Assembly (NCBI GenBank): GCA_035604615.1
Contig: DATNID010000029.1
Location: 21,249 to 85,248, forward strand
Direction of reading: 5' to 3'
Length of the DNA stretch: 64,000 nucleotides
Source: DATJLY01 sp035604615
Lineage (GTDB): Bacteria; Pseudomonadota; Alphaproteobacteria; ATCC43930; CGMCC-115725
Each line of letters begins with the position of its first letter. The first letter of the stretch is position 1. The notes under the pieces are model-generated. The model was not told the origin of the DNA. It ran no database searches and saw only the letters and a list, made by a program, of their open reading frames with translations. Position numbers and translations under genes: made by a program. Of the stretch, positions 50,327 to 60,728 are shown piece by piece.

Positions 50327-51506
50327 TCATGAAGCCGAACGCTGTCTGATAGGACACCACGGGATAGCGCCCGGGCGCGACCTGCGGGAAAAGGTCGATG
50401 ATTGCGCCCACCGCGTACTGCATCGCGAATGCGCCGCAGAAGAAAAACAAGTTCACCGCGGTGTTGACCCGCCCGCTCATGGAAGCCGGGAAGTGGGCGT
50501 TGAGCACGGGATAGGCCAGCGCGGTGATGCTGCCGAAGGCGCCGATCCCGAACATCACCACCCAGCGCCCGGCACCGCTCGGCAGCAGCAGCGGCGTTTG
50601 CAGCGCGAGCGAGAGGGCGAACATGCTGGCGATCACCCGGATCAGCGAGATGCCGCGCCGCCCCAGCCATGACGCCACCATGCCGGAAACGATGAAGCCG
50701 ATGACGATGAGCGTGGTGAAGAACAGCAGGCTCAAGCCGATCCCGTCGGGGCCGAGGCCGGCCACGTCCTTGAGCCATGGCCCCGCCCACAGCCCGCCGA
50801 AGGCGAGATTGCTGCCGGCGGCGCAGGCCGCGACCGGGGCGAGGCGCCAAAACAGCCGGTCGCGATAGATGGAGGCGAGGCCGTAAATCTGCTCGCCGAT
50901 GCCAGGCGGCGGCGTGTCGCGCACGCGCTCGGGGACGATTGCGAAGATCGCGACCGCGGCCAGGACGCTCGCCGCCGCGGTCATCAGCATGAGCCCGTGC
51001 CAATCGACCACATGAAGCGCGAGCGCGGTCGGCATCGAGGCGAAGAGCCCGCCAACGCCGCCCGCCGCCATGATCCAGCCGTTGATCGCCGGCCATTGCC
51101 CGCGCGGGAACCACAGCACCACCGCCTGGAAGCAGGTCATCAGCGCGCCCGCCGCGCCGATCCCCATGATGGCACGGCCGGCGACCAGCACGCCGACATC
51201 GCTGCTGAGCGCGAACATGACGACGCCCACCGTCGCCAGCAGCATCATCCAGCCCTGCACCCGGCGCGGCCCATAGCGGTCCATGAACAGGCCGAGCGGC
51301 ACCTGGAACACCGCCGAGGTGAAGAAATAGATCGCCGTCACCAGGCCCAGCGAGCGCGCCGAGAGATGCAGCTCGGCGATCAAATATGGCGACAGCAGCG
51401 CGTTGACCGAGCGGTAGTAGTTGCTGAGCATGAAAGCCGCGCCGAGCGGCACCAGCACGCGGACATAGAGCCCGACCGTTCGGCCGCGCTCGGCAGCGAT
51501 GGCCAC
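50253..51506 (-). CDS. MFS transporter
   Basis: A 417-residue major facilitator, unrelated in detail to the neighbouring carrier. The first-half motif is FMDRYGPRRVQGW and the second-half repeat is VASWLGRRGISLI. It starts with LYVRVLVPLGAAFMLSNYYRSVNALLSPYL, a pattern seen in carriers of organic acids. It follows the DapA-like gene at 51524 on the same strand (17 bp gap), so the two are probably co-expressed. Its C-terminal 24 codons are antisense to the end of the MFS gene at 49097. Confidence 0.87.
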   Translation of the reverse strand: MAIAAERGRTVGLYVRVLVPLGAAFMLSNYYRSVNALLSPYLIAELHLSARSLGLVTAIYFFTSAVFQVPLGLFMDRYGPRRVQGWMMLLATVGVVMFALSSDVGVLVAGRAIMGIGAAGALMTCFQAVVLWFPRGQWPAINGWIMAAGGVGGLFASMPTALALHVVDWHGLMLMTAAASVLAAVAIFAIVPERVRDTPPPGIGEQIYGLASIYRDRLFWRLAPVAACAAGSNLAFGGLWAGPWLKDVAGLGPDGIGLSLLFFTTLIVIGFIVSGMVASWLGRRGISLIRVIASMFALSLALQTPLLLPSGAGRWVVMFGIGAFGSITALAYPVLNAHFPASMSGRVNTAVNLFFFCGAFAMQYAVGAIIDLFPQVAPGRYPVVSYQTAFGFMIMVELLSWLWFLLPVRERAAAPAP

Positions 51507-51523
51507 GACAGGGTCCCTGTCGT

Positions 51524-52477
51524 TCAGGCAGCGCTGCGGGCGCCCTCGCGCGTGAGGAGGCCAGCCGCCACCAGCGCGGCGCGGATGCGCTCGATCTCAT
51601 GGGGCGGCAGCTTGACGAGCGGCGGGCGCACCACCGCGCGCGGCTGCTTGCCCAGCAGCACCAGCGCCTCCTTCATGCGGTTGTGCATGTCGACGAAGGG
51701 ATCGGCGTAGAACGCCTCCGCCATCGGATAGATGCGGTCGTTGAGGCGGCGCGCTTCGGCCAGGTCGTTGCCATCGACCGCGCGGAAGAGCCGCGCCTGG
51801 AGATCGGCGATGACGCTGCCCGAGCCCGACAGCAACCCCTTGCAGCCCAGCACCAGAGAGCTCAGCAGGAACGCGCTGTTGGTGCTCAGCACGGCGACCG
51901 GGTGCGGCAGGGACTGGAGCGCGCGGATGTGACGCTCGTGCAGCGGCACGCTGGGCGTCCAGTCCTTGATCGCGCGCACGCTCGGCACCGCTTCTATGAG
52001 CTTCAGCAGGGTCTCGAGCGGGTAGCCTTGGGTCGCGCGCGGATATTGGAACGCGATGATGGGCAGGTCGGAAGCATCGGCGATGCGGCGGAAATGCGCG
52101 ATCACCATCTCCGGCCGCTGGCCCAGGGTGAAAGGTCCGGGCGGGAAGACGAGCAGCGCCGACGCGCCGCCCTCGTGCGCAATGCGCGCGAGCCGCGCCG
52201 CCTCGAGACTGCCCTCGGCATAGATGCCGTTGACGATCGGCAAACGCTGCCCGATCTCGTCCTGGGTGATGTCGAGCACGCGGCGCTGCTCGTCGGCGGT
52301 GCAGGACGCGACCTCGGAGGCGTGCGCGTTGATGGTGACGGCGCTCAGGCCGGGCACCGACGCCACATCGGCGAGATGGCGCCGGTACGACGCCTCGTCG
52401 ATCGCGAGATCGTCGAAAAACGGCAGCAGCACGGCGGGAATGACGCCGTGCGGGAGATAGTTGGCATGCCGCTTCAT
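51524..52477 (-). CDS. Dihydrodipicolinate synthase family protein, second copy
   Basis: A 317-residue DapA/NAL-family TIM barrel. The Schiff-base Lys is in VRAIKDWTPS and the conserved Tyr in IIAFQYPRAT; the usual GTTGE loop is replaced by TINAHASEVAS, which suggests a substrate other than aspartate semialdehyde. ATG 52477 has AAAGGAT about 5 nt upstream. It is clearly different from the DapA-like gene at 44782. Co-expression with an MFS carrier suggests a sugar-acid or aromatic-breakdown lyase (inference). Confidence 0.86.
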   Translation of the reverse strand: MKRHANYLPHGVIPAVLLPFFDDLAIDEASYRRHLADVASVPGLSAVTINAHASEVASCTADEQRRVLDITQDEIGQRLPIVNGIYAEGSLEAARLARIAHEGGASALLVFPPGPFTLGQRPEMVIAHFRRIADASDLPIIAFQYPRATQGYPLETLLKLIEAVPSVRAIKDWTPSVPLHERHIRALQSLPHPVAVLSTNSAFLLSSLVLGCKGLLSGSGSVIADLQARLFRAVDGNDLAEARRLNDRIYPMAEAFYADPFVDMHNRMKEALVLLGKQPRAVVRPPLVKLPPHEIERIRAALVAAGLLTREGARSAA

Positions 52478-52654
52478 GGAATATCCTTTCGCCGGTGCGG
52501 GCACGTTCACGACCCGGCGGGTAGTTTATCATGCTCACGCGCAGAAGCGAGGTGGCGATGATTTGCCCGCCGCCCGGCGCGGCTTGAGACGGAGCCGACG
52601 CCGCCGCATAATCCGGCCCCTTTGGCGCAACGGTACGGATCGGAGAGTAACGCG

Positions 52655-53026
52655 ATGAAGAACAAAATGGGGGCCTTCGCCGGACTTGCGCTCATGGCGC
52701 TCGCCGCGGCACCCGCCCTGGCCGCCGATGACGGGAAGCAGTTGTTCCAGAGATACTGCTTCGTGTGCCATTCGACCGAAGCAGGGCAGAACAAGGTCGG
52801 CCCGTCGCTCGCCGGCATCGTCGGCCGCGCTTCCGGCGAAGAGGCGGGCTTCAATTATTCGGTCGCGATGCAAGGCGCCCACAAGACCTGGGACGAGACC
52901 ACGCTCGACCAGTACCTCACCGACCCGAAATCGGTCGTGCCCGGCACCAAGATGCTGTTCATCGGCGTGAAGAATCCCGACGAGCGCCACGCCCTGATCG
53001 ATTATCTCAAGAGCCTCAAATCGTGA
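52655..53026 (+). CDS. Class I cytochrome c (c2-like)
   Basis: A 123-residue periplasmic electron carrier. The signal peptide is GLALMALAAAPALA, and the mature protein begins ADDGKQLFQRYCFVCHS. The haem site is Cys35-Cys38-His39, with Met100 in VPGTKMLF as sixth ligand. It resembles membrane-associated and soluble cytochrome c2 proteins of alphaproteobacteria. ATG 52655 is used; the frame opens 11 codons upstream. It stands alone, divergent from the DapA-like gene across about 177 bp, so it likely has its own promoter. Confidence 0.93.
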   Translation: MKNKMGAFAGLALMALAAAPALAADDGKQLFQRYCFVCHSTEAGQNKVGPSLAGIVGRASGEEAGFNYSVAMQGAHKTWDETTLDQYLTDPKSVVPGTKMLFIGVKNPDERHALIDYLKSLKS

Positions 53027-53231
53027 CGTGCGGGCGCGGCGCGTGACGGATGCCGCGCAATGCGATTGACATTGATGCGGCGCGGTCCCACTTTGCCAAC
53101 GCGGGGGACGAAGGCACGCGCGTGTGGGGCCCGACGTCCGATAGTGTTCTCCGGGTTTCCCGGGTTTGCTCGTGAGACCGTCAGGCCGTCTCAGCCCCGC
53201 CCCCGTATCTAAACTCCGACGGAGTTGCGAT

Positions 53232-53273
53232 CGCGAACTCGACCTAGCCGCCGGCGGCGACGTCGAGTTCGCG
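53232..53273 (+). repeat. Inverted repeat at the 3' end of the phosphatase gene
   Basis: Perfect 12-bp arms CGCGAACTCGAC and GTCGAGTTCGCG are separated by an 18-bp loop that includes the stop codon of the phosphatase gene. It could be a transcription stop for that gene, but no T-run follows on the minus strand. Confidence 0.6.
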
Positions 53274-53822
53274 CGCGCGACCCATTTCGATCATGGCGTC
53301 GGCCAGCATCGGCCGCGCCGCGATCCGCGCGCGATAGCAATCCGCCGCGGCCGCGACCAGCGTGCCATCGCGGCCCAGGAGCGCGTCGCCCAGCTCGATG
53401 ATGCGTAAATTGGGCCAGGCGCGTGGCCTGAGCCGCACGATCTCGCCGAGCACCGAGGCCGCGTCGCGATCCGGGCGCGCCTGCGCCAGCACCAGCGCCA
53501 GCGACGCGGTCGAGCGCGACAGACCCTTCTGGCAGTGGACCAGGAGATGCGCCTCGGGAGACGATGCGAGCGAGCGCGCGAAGCCGAGCAGCGCCTCGAC
53601 ATCGGCGCGTCCCGGCGAGCGCAGCCCCGGCAAGGCATCGACGATATCGTGAAAGCGCAGATCGAGCCGCCGATGCGCGCCGAAGGCGTCGAGCGATAGG
53701 GGCTCGGGCCAGCCGGGATCGAGCAGCGAGAGCACATGCGTGACGCCGGCTTCGCGCAGCCCGTCGAGCTCGTCGATGCCGCAGACGGTGGCGCGGAAGC
53801 CGGCGAATTGAGGCTGTTCCAA
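53244..53822 (-). CDS. Dual-specificity/tyrosine phosphatase-like protein
   Basis: A 192-residue protein with a Cys-x5-Arg phosphatase site, VHCQKGLSRS (Cys97, Arg103), and a plausible general-acid Asp at position 59 in RFHDIVDAL. The sequence GVTHVLSLLDPGWPE is typical of small dual-specificity-type phosphatases in alphaproteobacteria. The target is unknown. It is divergent from rpmG; the start is about 120 bp from the rpmG start. Confidence 0.85.
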   Translation of the reverse strand: MEQPQFAGFRATVCGIDELDGLREAGVTHVLSLLDPGWPEPLSLDAFGAHRRLDLRFHDIVDALPGLRSPGRADVEALLGFARSLASSPEAHLLVHCQKGLSRSTASLALVLAQARPDRDAASVLGEIVRLRPRAWPNLRIIELGDALLGRDGTLVAAAADCYRARIAARPMLADAMIEMGRARELDVAAGG

Positions 53823-53942
53823 GGTCCCTCCGGCGCCGCCAGTGTTGTGTCCCCGCGCGCGCGCGTCAACGTCGCCGGCTTGACACCCGGACCCACTCCG
53901 CTATGGTGTCATGCAGAATTTTACAGGCAGCGGGAGCGCGAC

Positions 53943-54110
53943 GTGGCGAAATCCAACACCGTGTTGATCAAGCTCGTGAGCAGCGCCGACACCGGCTTCT
54001 TCTATGTCGCCAAGAAGAACCCGCGGGCAAAGACGGAGAAGCTCGAGCTCAAGAAGTTCGACCCTGTCGCGCGCAAGCACGTCGTGTTCAAGGAACAGAA
54101 GATCAAGTAA
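53943..54110 (+). CDS. rpmG: 50S ribosomal protein L33
   Basis: A 55-residue ribosomal protein: AKSNTVLIKLVSSADTGFFY then VAKKNPRAKTEKLELKKFDP. It lacks the zinc-binding Cys pairs of the C+ form and is the usual C- type of alphaproteobacteria. GTG 53943 is the start, consistent with the conserved AKxNT opening. A clear intrinsic terminator follows at 54140. Confidence 0.95.
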   Translation: MAKSNTVLIKLVSSADTGFFYVAKKNPRAKTEKLELKKFDPVARKHVVFKEQKIK

Positions 54111-54139
54111 GACGCGGCCCCACTGCGCGAGACCGACCG

Positions 54140-54164
54140 AAAGCCGCTCCGCCGAGCGGCTTTT
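54140..54164 (+). terminator. Rho-independent terminator of rpmG
   Basis: The hairpin AAAGCCGCTC / GAGCGGCTTTT has a 4-nt loop and its right arm ends in a T-run. It lies 30 bp after rpmG and before the convergent pleD end. Confidence 0.85.
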
Positions 54165-54168
54165 GCGT

Positions 54169-55563
<1,395 letters not shown>

Positions 55564-55572
55564 GGCGCGTCC

Positions 55573-55953
55573 TTAGGTGAGAAAGCGCGCGACGGTCTTC
55601 AGGAAGTTGACGACCGAGATGGGTTTGGCGATGTAGGCCTCGCAGCCGCCCTCGCGGATCTTCTCCTCGTCGCCCTTCATGGCGAAGGCGGTGACGGCGA
55701 TGATCGGGATCGAGCGCAGCTCCTCATCCTCCTTGATCCACTTGGTCACCTCGAGCCCCGACACTTCCGGGAGCTGGATGTCCATAAGGATGAGGTCGGG
55801 CCGGTGCTGGCGCGCGAGCCGCAGCGCCTCCATGCCGTCCTTGGTCTGAAGCGTGTAATAGCCGTGCGCCTCGAGCAGGTCGTGAAACAGTTTCATGTTG
55901 AGATCGTTATCCTCGACGATGAGGATTCGCTTCTGCGCCTTCTGCTCGGGCAT
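55573..55953 (-). CDS. divK: Single-domain response regulator DivK
   Basis: A stand-alone receiver of about 126 residues. RILIVEDNDLNMKLFHDLLEA is the diagnostic start, the phosphoacceptor is Asp58 in LILMDIQLP, and the conserved Lys lies in YIAKPIS. DivK controls cell polarity and cell-cycle kinase networks and stimulates PleD-linked signalling. ATG 55953 gives the standard length; ATG 55995 and a still earlier frame start are possible, and none has a strong ribosome site. It heads the divK-pleD unit. Confidence 0.94.
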   Translation of the reverse strand: MPEQKAQKRILIVEDNDLNMKLFHDLLEAHGYYTLQTKDGMEALRLARQHRPDLILMDIQLPEVSGLEVTKWIKEDEELRSIPIIAVTAFAMKGDEEKIREGGCEAYIAKPISVVNFLKTVARFLT

Positions 55954-56141
55954 TATCCGCGTCGGCTCGGGATCGTGATTGGCCTGGGAAAGCATGCGCT
56001 GAACCACCCTGCTGCGCGGCACATTAGGCGGCAAAAACGTTAAAAATGCGGAAGACCCGGAAGACCCGCCGGGCGAATTATTAATTGATTTTGATTAACG
56101 CTTCGTAACTGCGAGATGGAAACAGGCGGAGACCCCCTGCC

Positions 56142-57083
56142 ATGCGCATCGGGATCGACCTGGGCGGGACCAAGATCGAGGGGGCGGCGCTCGAGCGCGG
56201 CGGAAGCCTGGTTTTGCGCCGCCGGGTCCCCACCCCGGCGCAGGACTATCCCGCGACCATCCTCGCCGTGCGCGACCTGGTGCTGGGGATCGAGCAGGAA
56301 CTGGGCCAGAGCGGCAGCGTCGGGATCGGCATGCCGGGCGCGCTGTCGCCGGCAACCGGGCTGGTCAAGAACTCCAACTCGACCTGCCTCAACGGCAAGC
56401 CGTTTGACCGCGACGTCATGGCGGCGCTCGGCCGCGAGGTCAGATTTGCCAACGATGCCAATTGCTTCGCTCTTTCCGAGGCAAGCGATGGGGCGGGCAA
56501 AGGGGCGCGGACCGTGTTCGGCGTGATCCTCGGCACCGGGGTCGGCGGGGGGATCGTACGCGACGGCGGCGTGATCGAGGGGGCCAACGCCATCGCCGGC
56601 GAGTGGGGTCACTCGCCCCTACCCTGGCCGGCCGACGACGAGCGTCCGGGACCGCTGTGCTATTGCGGCCGGCGCGGCTGCATCGAGAGCTTCCTGTCGG
56701 GGCCGGCGCTGGCGCGCGAGGGCGGCGCCGACTCCGCCGAGACAGTCGCCGGCCAGGCGGAGGCGGGCGACCCCGGCGCGGCGGCGGTCCTGGCGCGCTA
56801 CGAGGACCGGCTGGCACGCAGCCTCGCGACCGTCATCAACCTGCTGGACCCGGACGTCATCGTGCTGGGGGGCGGGCTCGGCCATATGGAAAGGCTCTAC
56901 CCTCGTGTGCCGGCGCTGTGGACCCCCTACGTGTTCTCGGACGTGGTGGTGACCCGGCTCGTGCCGCCGGCCTGGGGCGATTCGAGCGGGGTGCGCGGCG
57001 CGGCGTGGCTGTGGCCGGATCCCGGCGAGGGCGTCAGCACCCCGGTTTCGGCAACGGCTCGATCTCGTCGAGATGGGCCTTGA
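56142..57083 (+). CDS. ROK-family sugar kinase
   Basis: A 313-residue ROK protein without an N-terminal DNA-binding domain, so it is a kinase rather than a repressor. The ATP site is GIDLGGTKIEGAAL, the catalytic Asp is in FANDANCFALSEA, and the zinc motif CYCGRRGCIESFLSG is complete. Such proteins phosphorylate glucose, fructose or N-acetylglucosamine. ATG 56142 fits the fold. Its 3' end overlaps the convergent EipB-type gene by 50 bp, encoding a Ser/Arg-rich tail that may not be essential. Confidence 0.9.
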   Translation: MRIGIDLGGTKIEGAALERGGSLVLRRRVPTPAQDYPATILAVRDLVLGIEQELGQSGSVGIGMPGALSPATGLVKNSNSTCLNGKPFDRDVMAALGREVRFANDANCFALSEASDGAGKGARTVFGVILGTGVGGGIVRDGGVIEGANAIAGEWGHSPLPWPADDERPGPLCYCGRRGCIESFLSGPALAREGGADSAETVAGQAEAGDPGAAAVLARYEDRLARSLATVINLLDPDVIVLGGGLGHMERLYPRVPALWTPYVFSDVVVTRLVPPAWGDSSGVRGAAWLWPDPGEGVSTPVSATARSRRDGP

Positions 57084-57876
57084 TCACGTAGTCGCCGTAA
57101 TCGAGGTCCATGTCCTGCGACACGCCGTTCGACAGGAGCCGCATACCCAGCTCGTAATCCGGGGTCTCGGCGCCCGAGTCCGACCCGGGCGGGAAGAAGG
57201 CGAGCCGCACCCGCCAGCCGGGATGCTGCAGCAGCGGTTCCTTCGCCGGGTCGACGTCCTGCTTGTCCGGAGCGGCGGCGCCCGCCGGCGCGCCGGGTTG
57301 CAGCTCGGCGCCGATGACGGCGGTGATCTGGGTCGCGTTCTCAACGCTCGAGCCGTCGAACACCTTGCGCGAGACGAATTGGTCCCCGGCCTTTGCCCGG
57401 TCGATCAGCACCAGCGTATGCGCGGTCGGGAAAATGACCCCGGGCGCCAGGATGAGGGTAGTGGCAGACGGCTTGGTAAAGGCGGCCTCCCCGCCCTTGT
57501 CCGGCCCGTCGAGATGGGCCTCGCCGTGGAGTTCCTCGTCGACCTCGCCGTTACGCAGCCGGCGCTCGTTGAAGCGGTAGCGCAGCCCGTCCTTGGACTC
57601 CCAGGTCACCAGGGTCGAGCTCAATTCGCTGCCGCCCGATTCCGCGTACATGGTGCGAAGGCGAAAGCGCTGCTCCACAGTCCAGCCGTCGCAGGTCTCG
57701 CCCCATTCGTAATACATGGCGCCCGACGCACCGAGCACCCCGCTGCCGGACCGCGAGGAGCCGAGGGTGAGGCTGTAGAGCGCGCGGTGCGGATCGATGT
57801 CGGCCGCGCCGGCCGGCGCCACGGCGAAGAGGAGGACCAGTGCGGGGCCGATTGGGCGGCCAGACCATCGGCTCAT
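57034..57876 (-). CDS. eipB: Cell-envelope integrity protein EipB (DUF1849)
   Basis: A 280-residue periplasmic protein with a signal peptide (LVLLFAVAPAGAADI). The DUF1849 features are present: HRALYSLTLGSSRSGSGV, the Cys in GETCDGWTVEQRF, and the C-terminal Cys of LPKPGC. The two would form the conserved disulfide known for Brucella EipB. This beta-spiral protein supports envelope integrity. ATG 57876 is chosen; the frame opens 66 codons upstream through non-conserved sequence. It is divergent from the GGDEF gene. Confidence 0.9.
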   Translation of the reverse strand: MSRWSGRPIGPALVLLFAVAPAGAADIDPHRALYSLTLGSSRSGSGVLGASGAMYYEWGETCDGWTVEQRFRLRTMYAESGGSELSSTLVTWESKDGLRYRFNERRLRNGEVDEELHGEAHLDGPDKGGEAAFTKPSATTLILAPGVIFPTAHTLVLIDRAKAGDQFVSRKVFDGSSVENATQITAVIGAELQPGAPAGAAAPDKQDVDPAKEPLLQHPGWRVRLAFFPPGSDSGAETPDYELGMRLLSNGVSQDMDLDYGDYVIKAHLDEIEPLPKPGC

Positions 57877-58094
57877 ACGATCGAGTCCGGAAGAGACACG
57901 GTGTTTCAGTATGTCACGCGGCGCAGGCGTACGGTAGGACGTTCGGCCCTGGTGCCGCGAATCGCGCCCGGCAGGCTCTGCCGCTGGGCAAAAATTTTCC
58001 ACACAATCGGGCCGATTTGCACCCTTTCGGGCCGGTTCCGCCTGGCATGGCTCTTGCTTAACCGGAGCCAGCACGACCAGGAACGGTGTTTCCC

Positions 58095-58796
58095 ATGGCC
58101 TTCACGGCGCATACGGACCTATCCGCGGACGAGGCGATCCGGCTCGAGCCGCGTCAGCGCAAGGGCCGCCTCGTCCGCCTCATGCCCGCGACCGGCGACC
58201 AGACCGCGTTGCGCGCCTGGGCGCTCTCGATCGTAACCGCGGCCGACAAGCGCGTCGCGGAACTCGAGGCGCGCCTCGCCTATCTCGAAGATCTCGCGGT
58301 GACCGACGAGCTGACCGGCGCGCTCAACCGGCGCGGCTTCCTGGTCGAGTTCTCGCGCGCCATCGACGCCGCAAGGCGCGGCGGTCCCAAGGGCGTGCTG
58401 ATCATTTGCGATCTCGACGGATTCAAGACGGTCAACGACCGGCTGGGCCACGCTTTCGGCGACGATCTGCTGCGCCAGTTGGGGCGCATCCTGACGCGCG
58501 GCGTACGCAAGATGGACGTGGCGGCGCGTTTGGGCGGCGACGAGTTCGCGCTCATTCTCATTGGCGCCGACCTTGCCATCGCGCGGCACCGGGTCGAGGG
58601 CTTCGCCCGCAGCATCGCCGCCCTTGCCCCCAAGCTCAACGGGCTCGCACTGCCGCTGTCGGCGAGCTTCGGCCTCGCCGCGTTCGACGGAAATGAAGAC
58701 GAGGAGAGCGTGCTGCACCGCGCCGACATGAGCATGTACGCGCACAAGGGCCGCAGCCGCCGCACCGAGCGCCATCCGCTCCAGGCGGCCGGCTGA
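58095..58796 (+). CDS. GGDEF diguanylate cyclase
   Basis: A 233-residue cytoplasmic protein. Residues 45-75 form a short coiled-coil-like helix (ADKRVAELEARLAYLEDL) that may dimerise the enzyme. The GGDEF domain follows, opening VTDELTGALNRRGF and containing the intact active site GGDEF and the inhibitory site RKMD five residues before it. It should make cyclic di-GMP and be product-inhibited. ATG 58095 is used. No sensory domain is visible. The stop codon lies in the stem of a strong terminator. Confidence 0.9.
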   Translation: MAFTAHTDLSADEAIRLEPRQRKGRLVRLMPATGDQTALRAWALSIVTAADKRVAELEARLAYLEDLAVTDELTGALNRRGFLVEFSRAIDAARRGGPKGVLIICDLDGFKTVNDRLGHAFGDDLLRQLGRILTRGVRKMDVAARLGGDEFALILIGADLAIARHRVEGFARSIAALAPKLNGLALPLSASFGLAAFDGNEDEESVLHRADMSMYAHKGRSRRTERHPLQAAG

Positions 58797-58815
58797 ACCT
58801 TCAGCCCGGCTTTTT
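58788..58815 (+). terminator. Intrinsic terminator overlapping two stop codons
   Basis: The stem GCCGGCTGAA / TTCAGCC-C-GGC has a CC loop and one bulge, followed by TTTTT. It ends the GGDEF gene on the plus strand. The stop codons of both the GGDEF gene and the convergent aspS gene lie within the stem. Confidence 0.85.
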
Positions 58816-60594
58816 CGGCTCCGGCGGCAGCGCCAGCCGGATGTGCAGCTCGCGCAGCCGCTCGGGCGCGACCGGGGCCGGCGCCTGCATCATCAGATCC
58901 TGCGCCTGCTGGTTCATCGGGAAGGCGACGATCTCGCGGATGTTGGGCGTGTCGGCCAGCAGCATGACGATGCGGTCGATGCCCGGCGCCGAGCCGCCAT
59001 GGGGCGGCGCGCCGTACTTGAAGGCGTTGAGCATGCCGCCGAACCGCGACTCGACGTCGGCGGCGGAATAGCCCGCGATCGCGAACGCCTTGTACATGAT
59101 GTCGGGACGGTGGTTGCGGATGGCGCCGGACGACAGCTCGACGCCGTTGCACACGATGTCGTACTGGAAAGCGTTGATAGCCAGCGGGTCGTCGCGCTCC
59201 AAGGCCTCGAGCCCGCCCTGCGGCATCGAGAACGGGTTGTGCGAGAACTCGATCTGCCCGGTCTCCTCGTTGCGCTCGTACATCGGGAAGTCGGTGACCC
59301 AGCAGAATTCGTAGACGCCGTCCTTCACGAGGCTCAGCTCGCGCCCGAGGCGCTGCCGCGCCGCGCCCGCGAATGACGCGAACACGCGCGGCACGCCGCA
59401 CACGAAGAACACGGCATCGCCGTCGCCAAGCGCGAGTCGCGCGCGGATCGACTGGGTGCGCTCGGGCCCGAGATTGTTGGCGATCGGCCCCGCGCCCTGG
59501 CCGCCATCGCGGAAGAAGATATAGCCGAGGCCCGGCTGCCCCTCGCCCTGGGCCCAGGAATTCATGCGGTCGCAGAAGGCGCGGTTGCCGCCCGTGGGCG
59601 CCGGGATCGCCCACACGCGCACATTCGCGTCGGAAGCGATCTGGCCCGCGAAGATCTTGAAGCCCGAGCCGGCGAAGGCATCGGTCACATCGTCCATGCG
59701 GATGGGATTGCGCAGATCGGGCTTGTCGGAGCCATAGCGCCGGATCGCCTCGGCATAGGGGATGCGCGGGAAGGGCGGCTTGGTCACGGCGCGGCCCTGG
59801 CCGAACTCCTCGAAGATGCCGGCGAGCACCGGCTCGACCGCGGCGAACACGTCGTCTTGCGTCACGAACGACATCTCGAGATCGAGCTGATAGAACTCGC
59901 CGGGCGAGCGGTCGGCGCGCGCATCCTCGTCGCGGAAGCAGGGCGCGATCTGGAAATAGCGGTCAAAGCCCGCCACCATGATGAGCTGCTTGAACTGCTG
60001 CGGCGCCTGCGGCAGCGCGTAGAATTTTCCCGGATGCAGGCGCGACGGCACGAGATAATCGCGCGCGCCTTCCGGCGACGAGGCGGTGAGGATCGGCGTC
60101 TGGAATTCAAAGAACCCCTGCGCCTTCATGCGCCGCCGCAGCGAATCGATAATTTCGCCGCGCTTCATGACGTTGCGATGCAAGTGCTCGCGGCGCAGAT
60201 CGAGAAAGCGGTATTTGAGCCTGATGTCTTCGGGGTAGTCGTGCTCGCCGAAAACCGGCATGGGCAGTTCTGCGGCGCGGCCCAAAACCTCGATTTCGCG
60301 GATGTAGACTTCGACCTCGCCGGTCGGCAGGTCGGGGTTTTCCGTGCCGCCCGGCCGCCGCCGCACCTTGCCGTCGATGCGCACCACCCATTCCGAGCGC
60401 AGCGTCTCGGCTATTTTGAAGGCGGGGCTGTCGGGGTCGGCGACCACCTGGGTGAGCCCGTAGTGATCCCGCAGATCGATGAACAGCACGCCGCCATGAT
60501 CACGGATACGGTGGCACCAGCCGGACAGGCGCACCTCGCTGCCGATGTCGCTCGCTCGAAGCGCGCCGCAGGTATGGCTGCGATAGCGGTGCAT
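58801..60594 (-). CDS. aspS: Aspartyl-tRNA synthetase
   Basis: A 597-residue bacterial-type class IIb synthetase: an N-terminal OB anticodon-binding fold (LSGWCHRIRDHGGVLFIDLRDHYG), motif 2 CFRDEDARADRSPGEF, a bacterial GAD-type insertion, and motif 3 with GIDRIVMLL near the C-terminus. It charges tRNA-Asp, and in many alphaproteobacteria also tRNA-Asn. ATG 60594 is chosen because the family begins MHxYRSHTCG; the frame extends 15 codons upstream. It is divergent from the ThDP-enzyme gene. Confidence 0.96.
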   Translation of the reverse strand: MHRYRSHTCGALRASDIGSEVRLSGWCHRIRDHGGVLFIDLRDHYGLTQVVADPDSPAFKIAETLRSEWVVRIDGKVRRRPGGTENPDLPTGEVEVYIREIEVLGRAAELPMPVFGEHDYPEDIRLKYRFLDLRREHLHRNVMKRGEIIDSLRRRMKAQGFFEFQTPILTASSPEGARDYLVPSRLHPGKFYALPQAPQQFKQLIMVAGFDRYFQIAPCFRDEDARADRSPGEFYQLDLEMSFVTQDDVFAAVEPVLAGIFEEFGQGRAVTKPPFPRIPYAEAIRRYGSDKPDLRNPIRMDDVTDAFAGSGFKIFAGQIASDANVRVWAIPAPTGGNRAFCDRMNSWAQGEGQPGLGYIFFRDGGQGAGPIANNLGPERTQSIRARLALGDGDAVFFVCGVPRVFASFAGAARQRLGRELSLVKDGVYEFCWVTDFPMYERNEETGQIEFSHNPFSMPQGGLEALERDDPLAINAFQYDIVCNGVELSSGAIRNHRPDIMYKAFAIAGYSAADVESRFGGMLNAFKYGAPPHGGSAPGIDRIVMLLADTPNIREIVAFPMNQQAQDLMMQAPAPVAPERLRELHIRLALPPEPKKPG

Positions 60595-60728
60595 TTTCAA
60601 ATCCGCCGAAGGTATGGGAAATGGAGAGCGCACAAGCACATGGCGGCCGCCGCCTTGTCAAGCGGGCACCCCGCGCCTCGACAGGAGGGCGCCGATCTGC
60701 CACTTCACCCGCAACCGGGAAACGGGAA

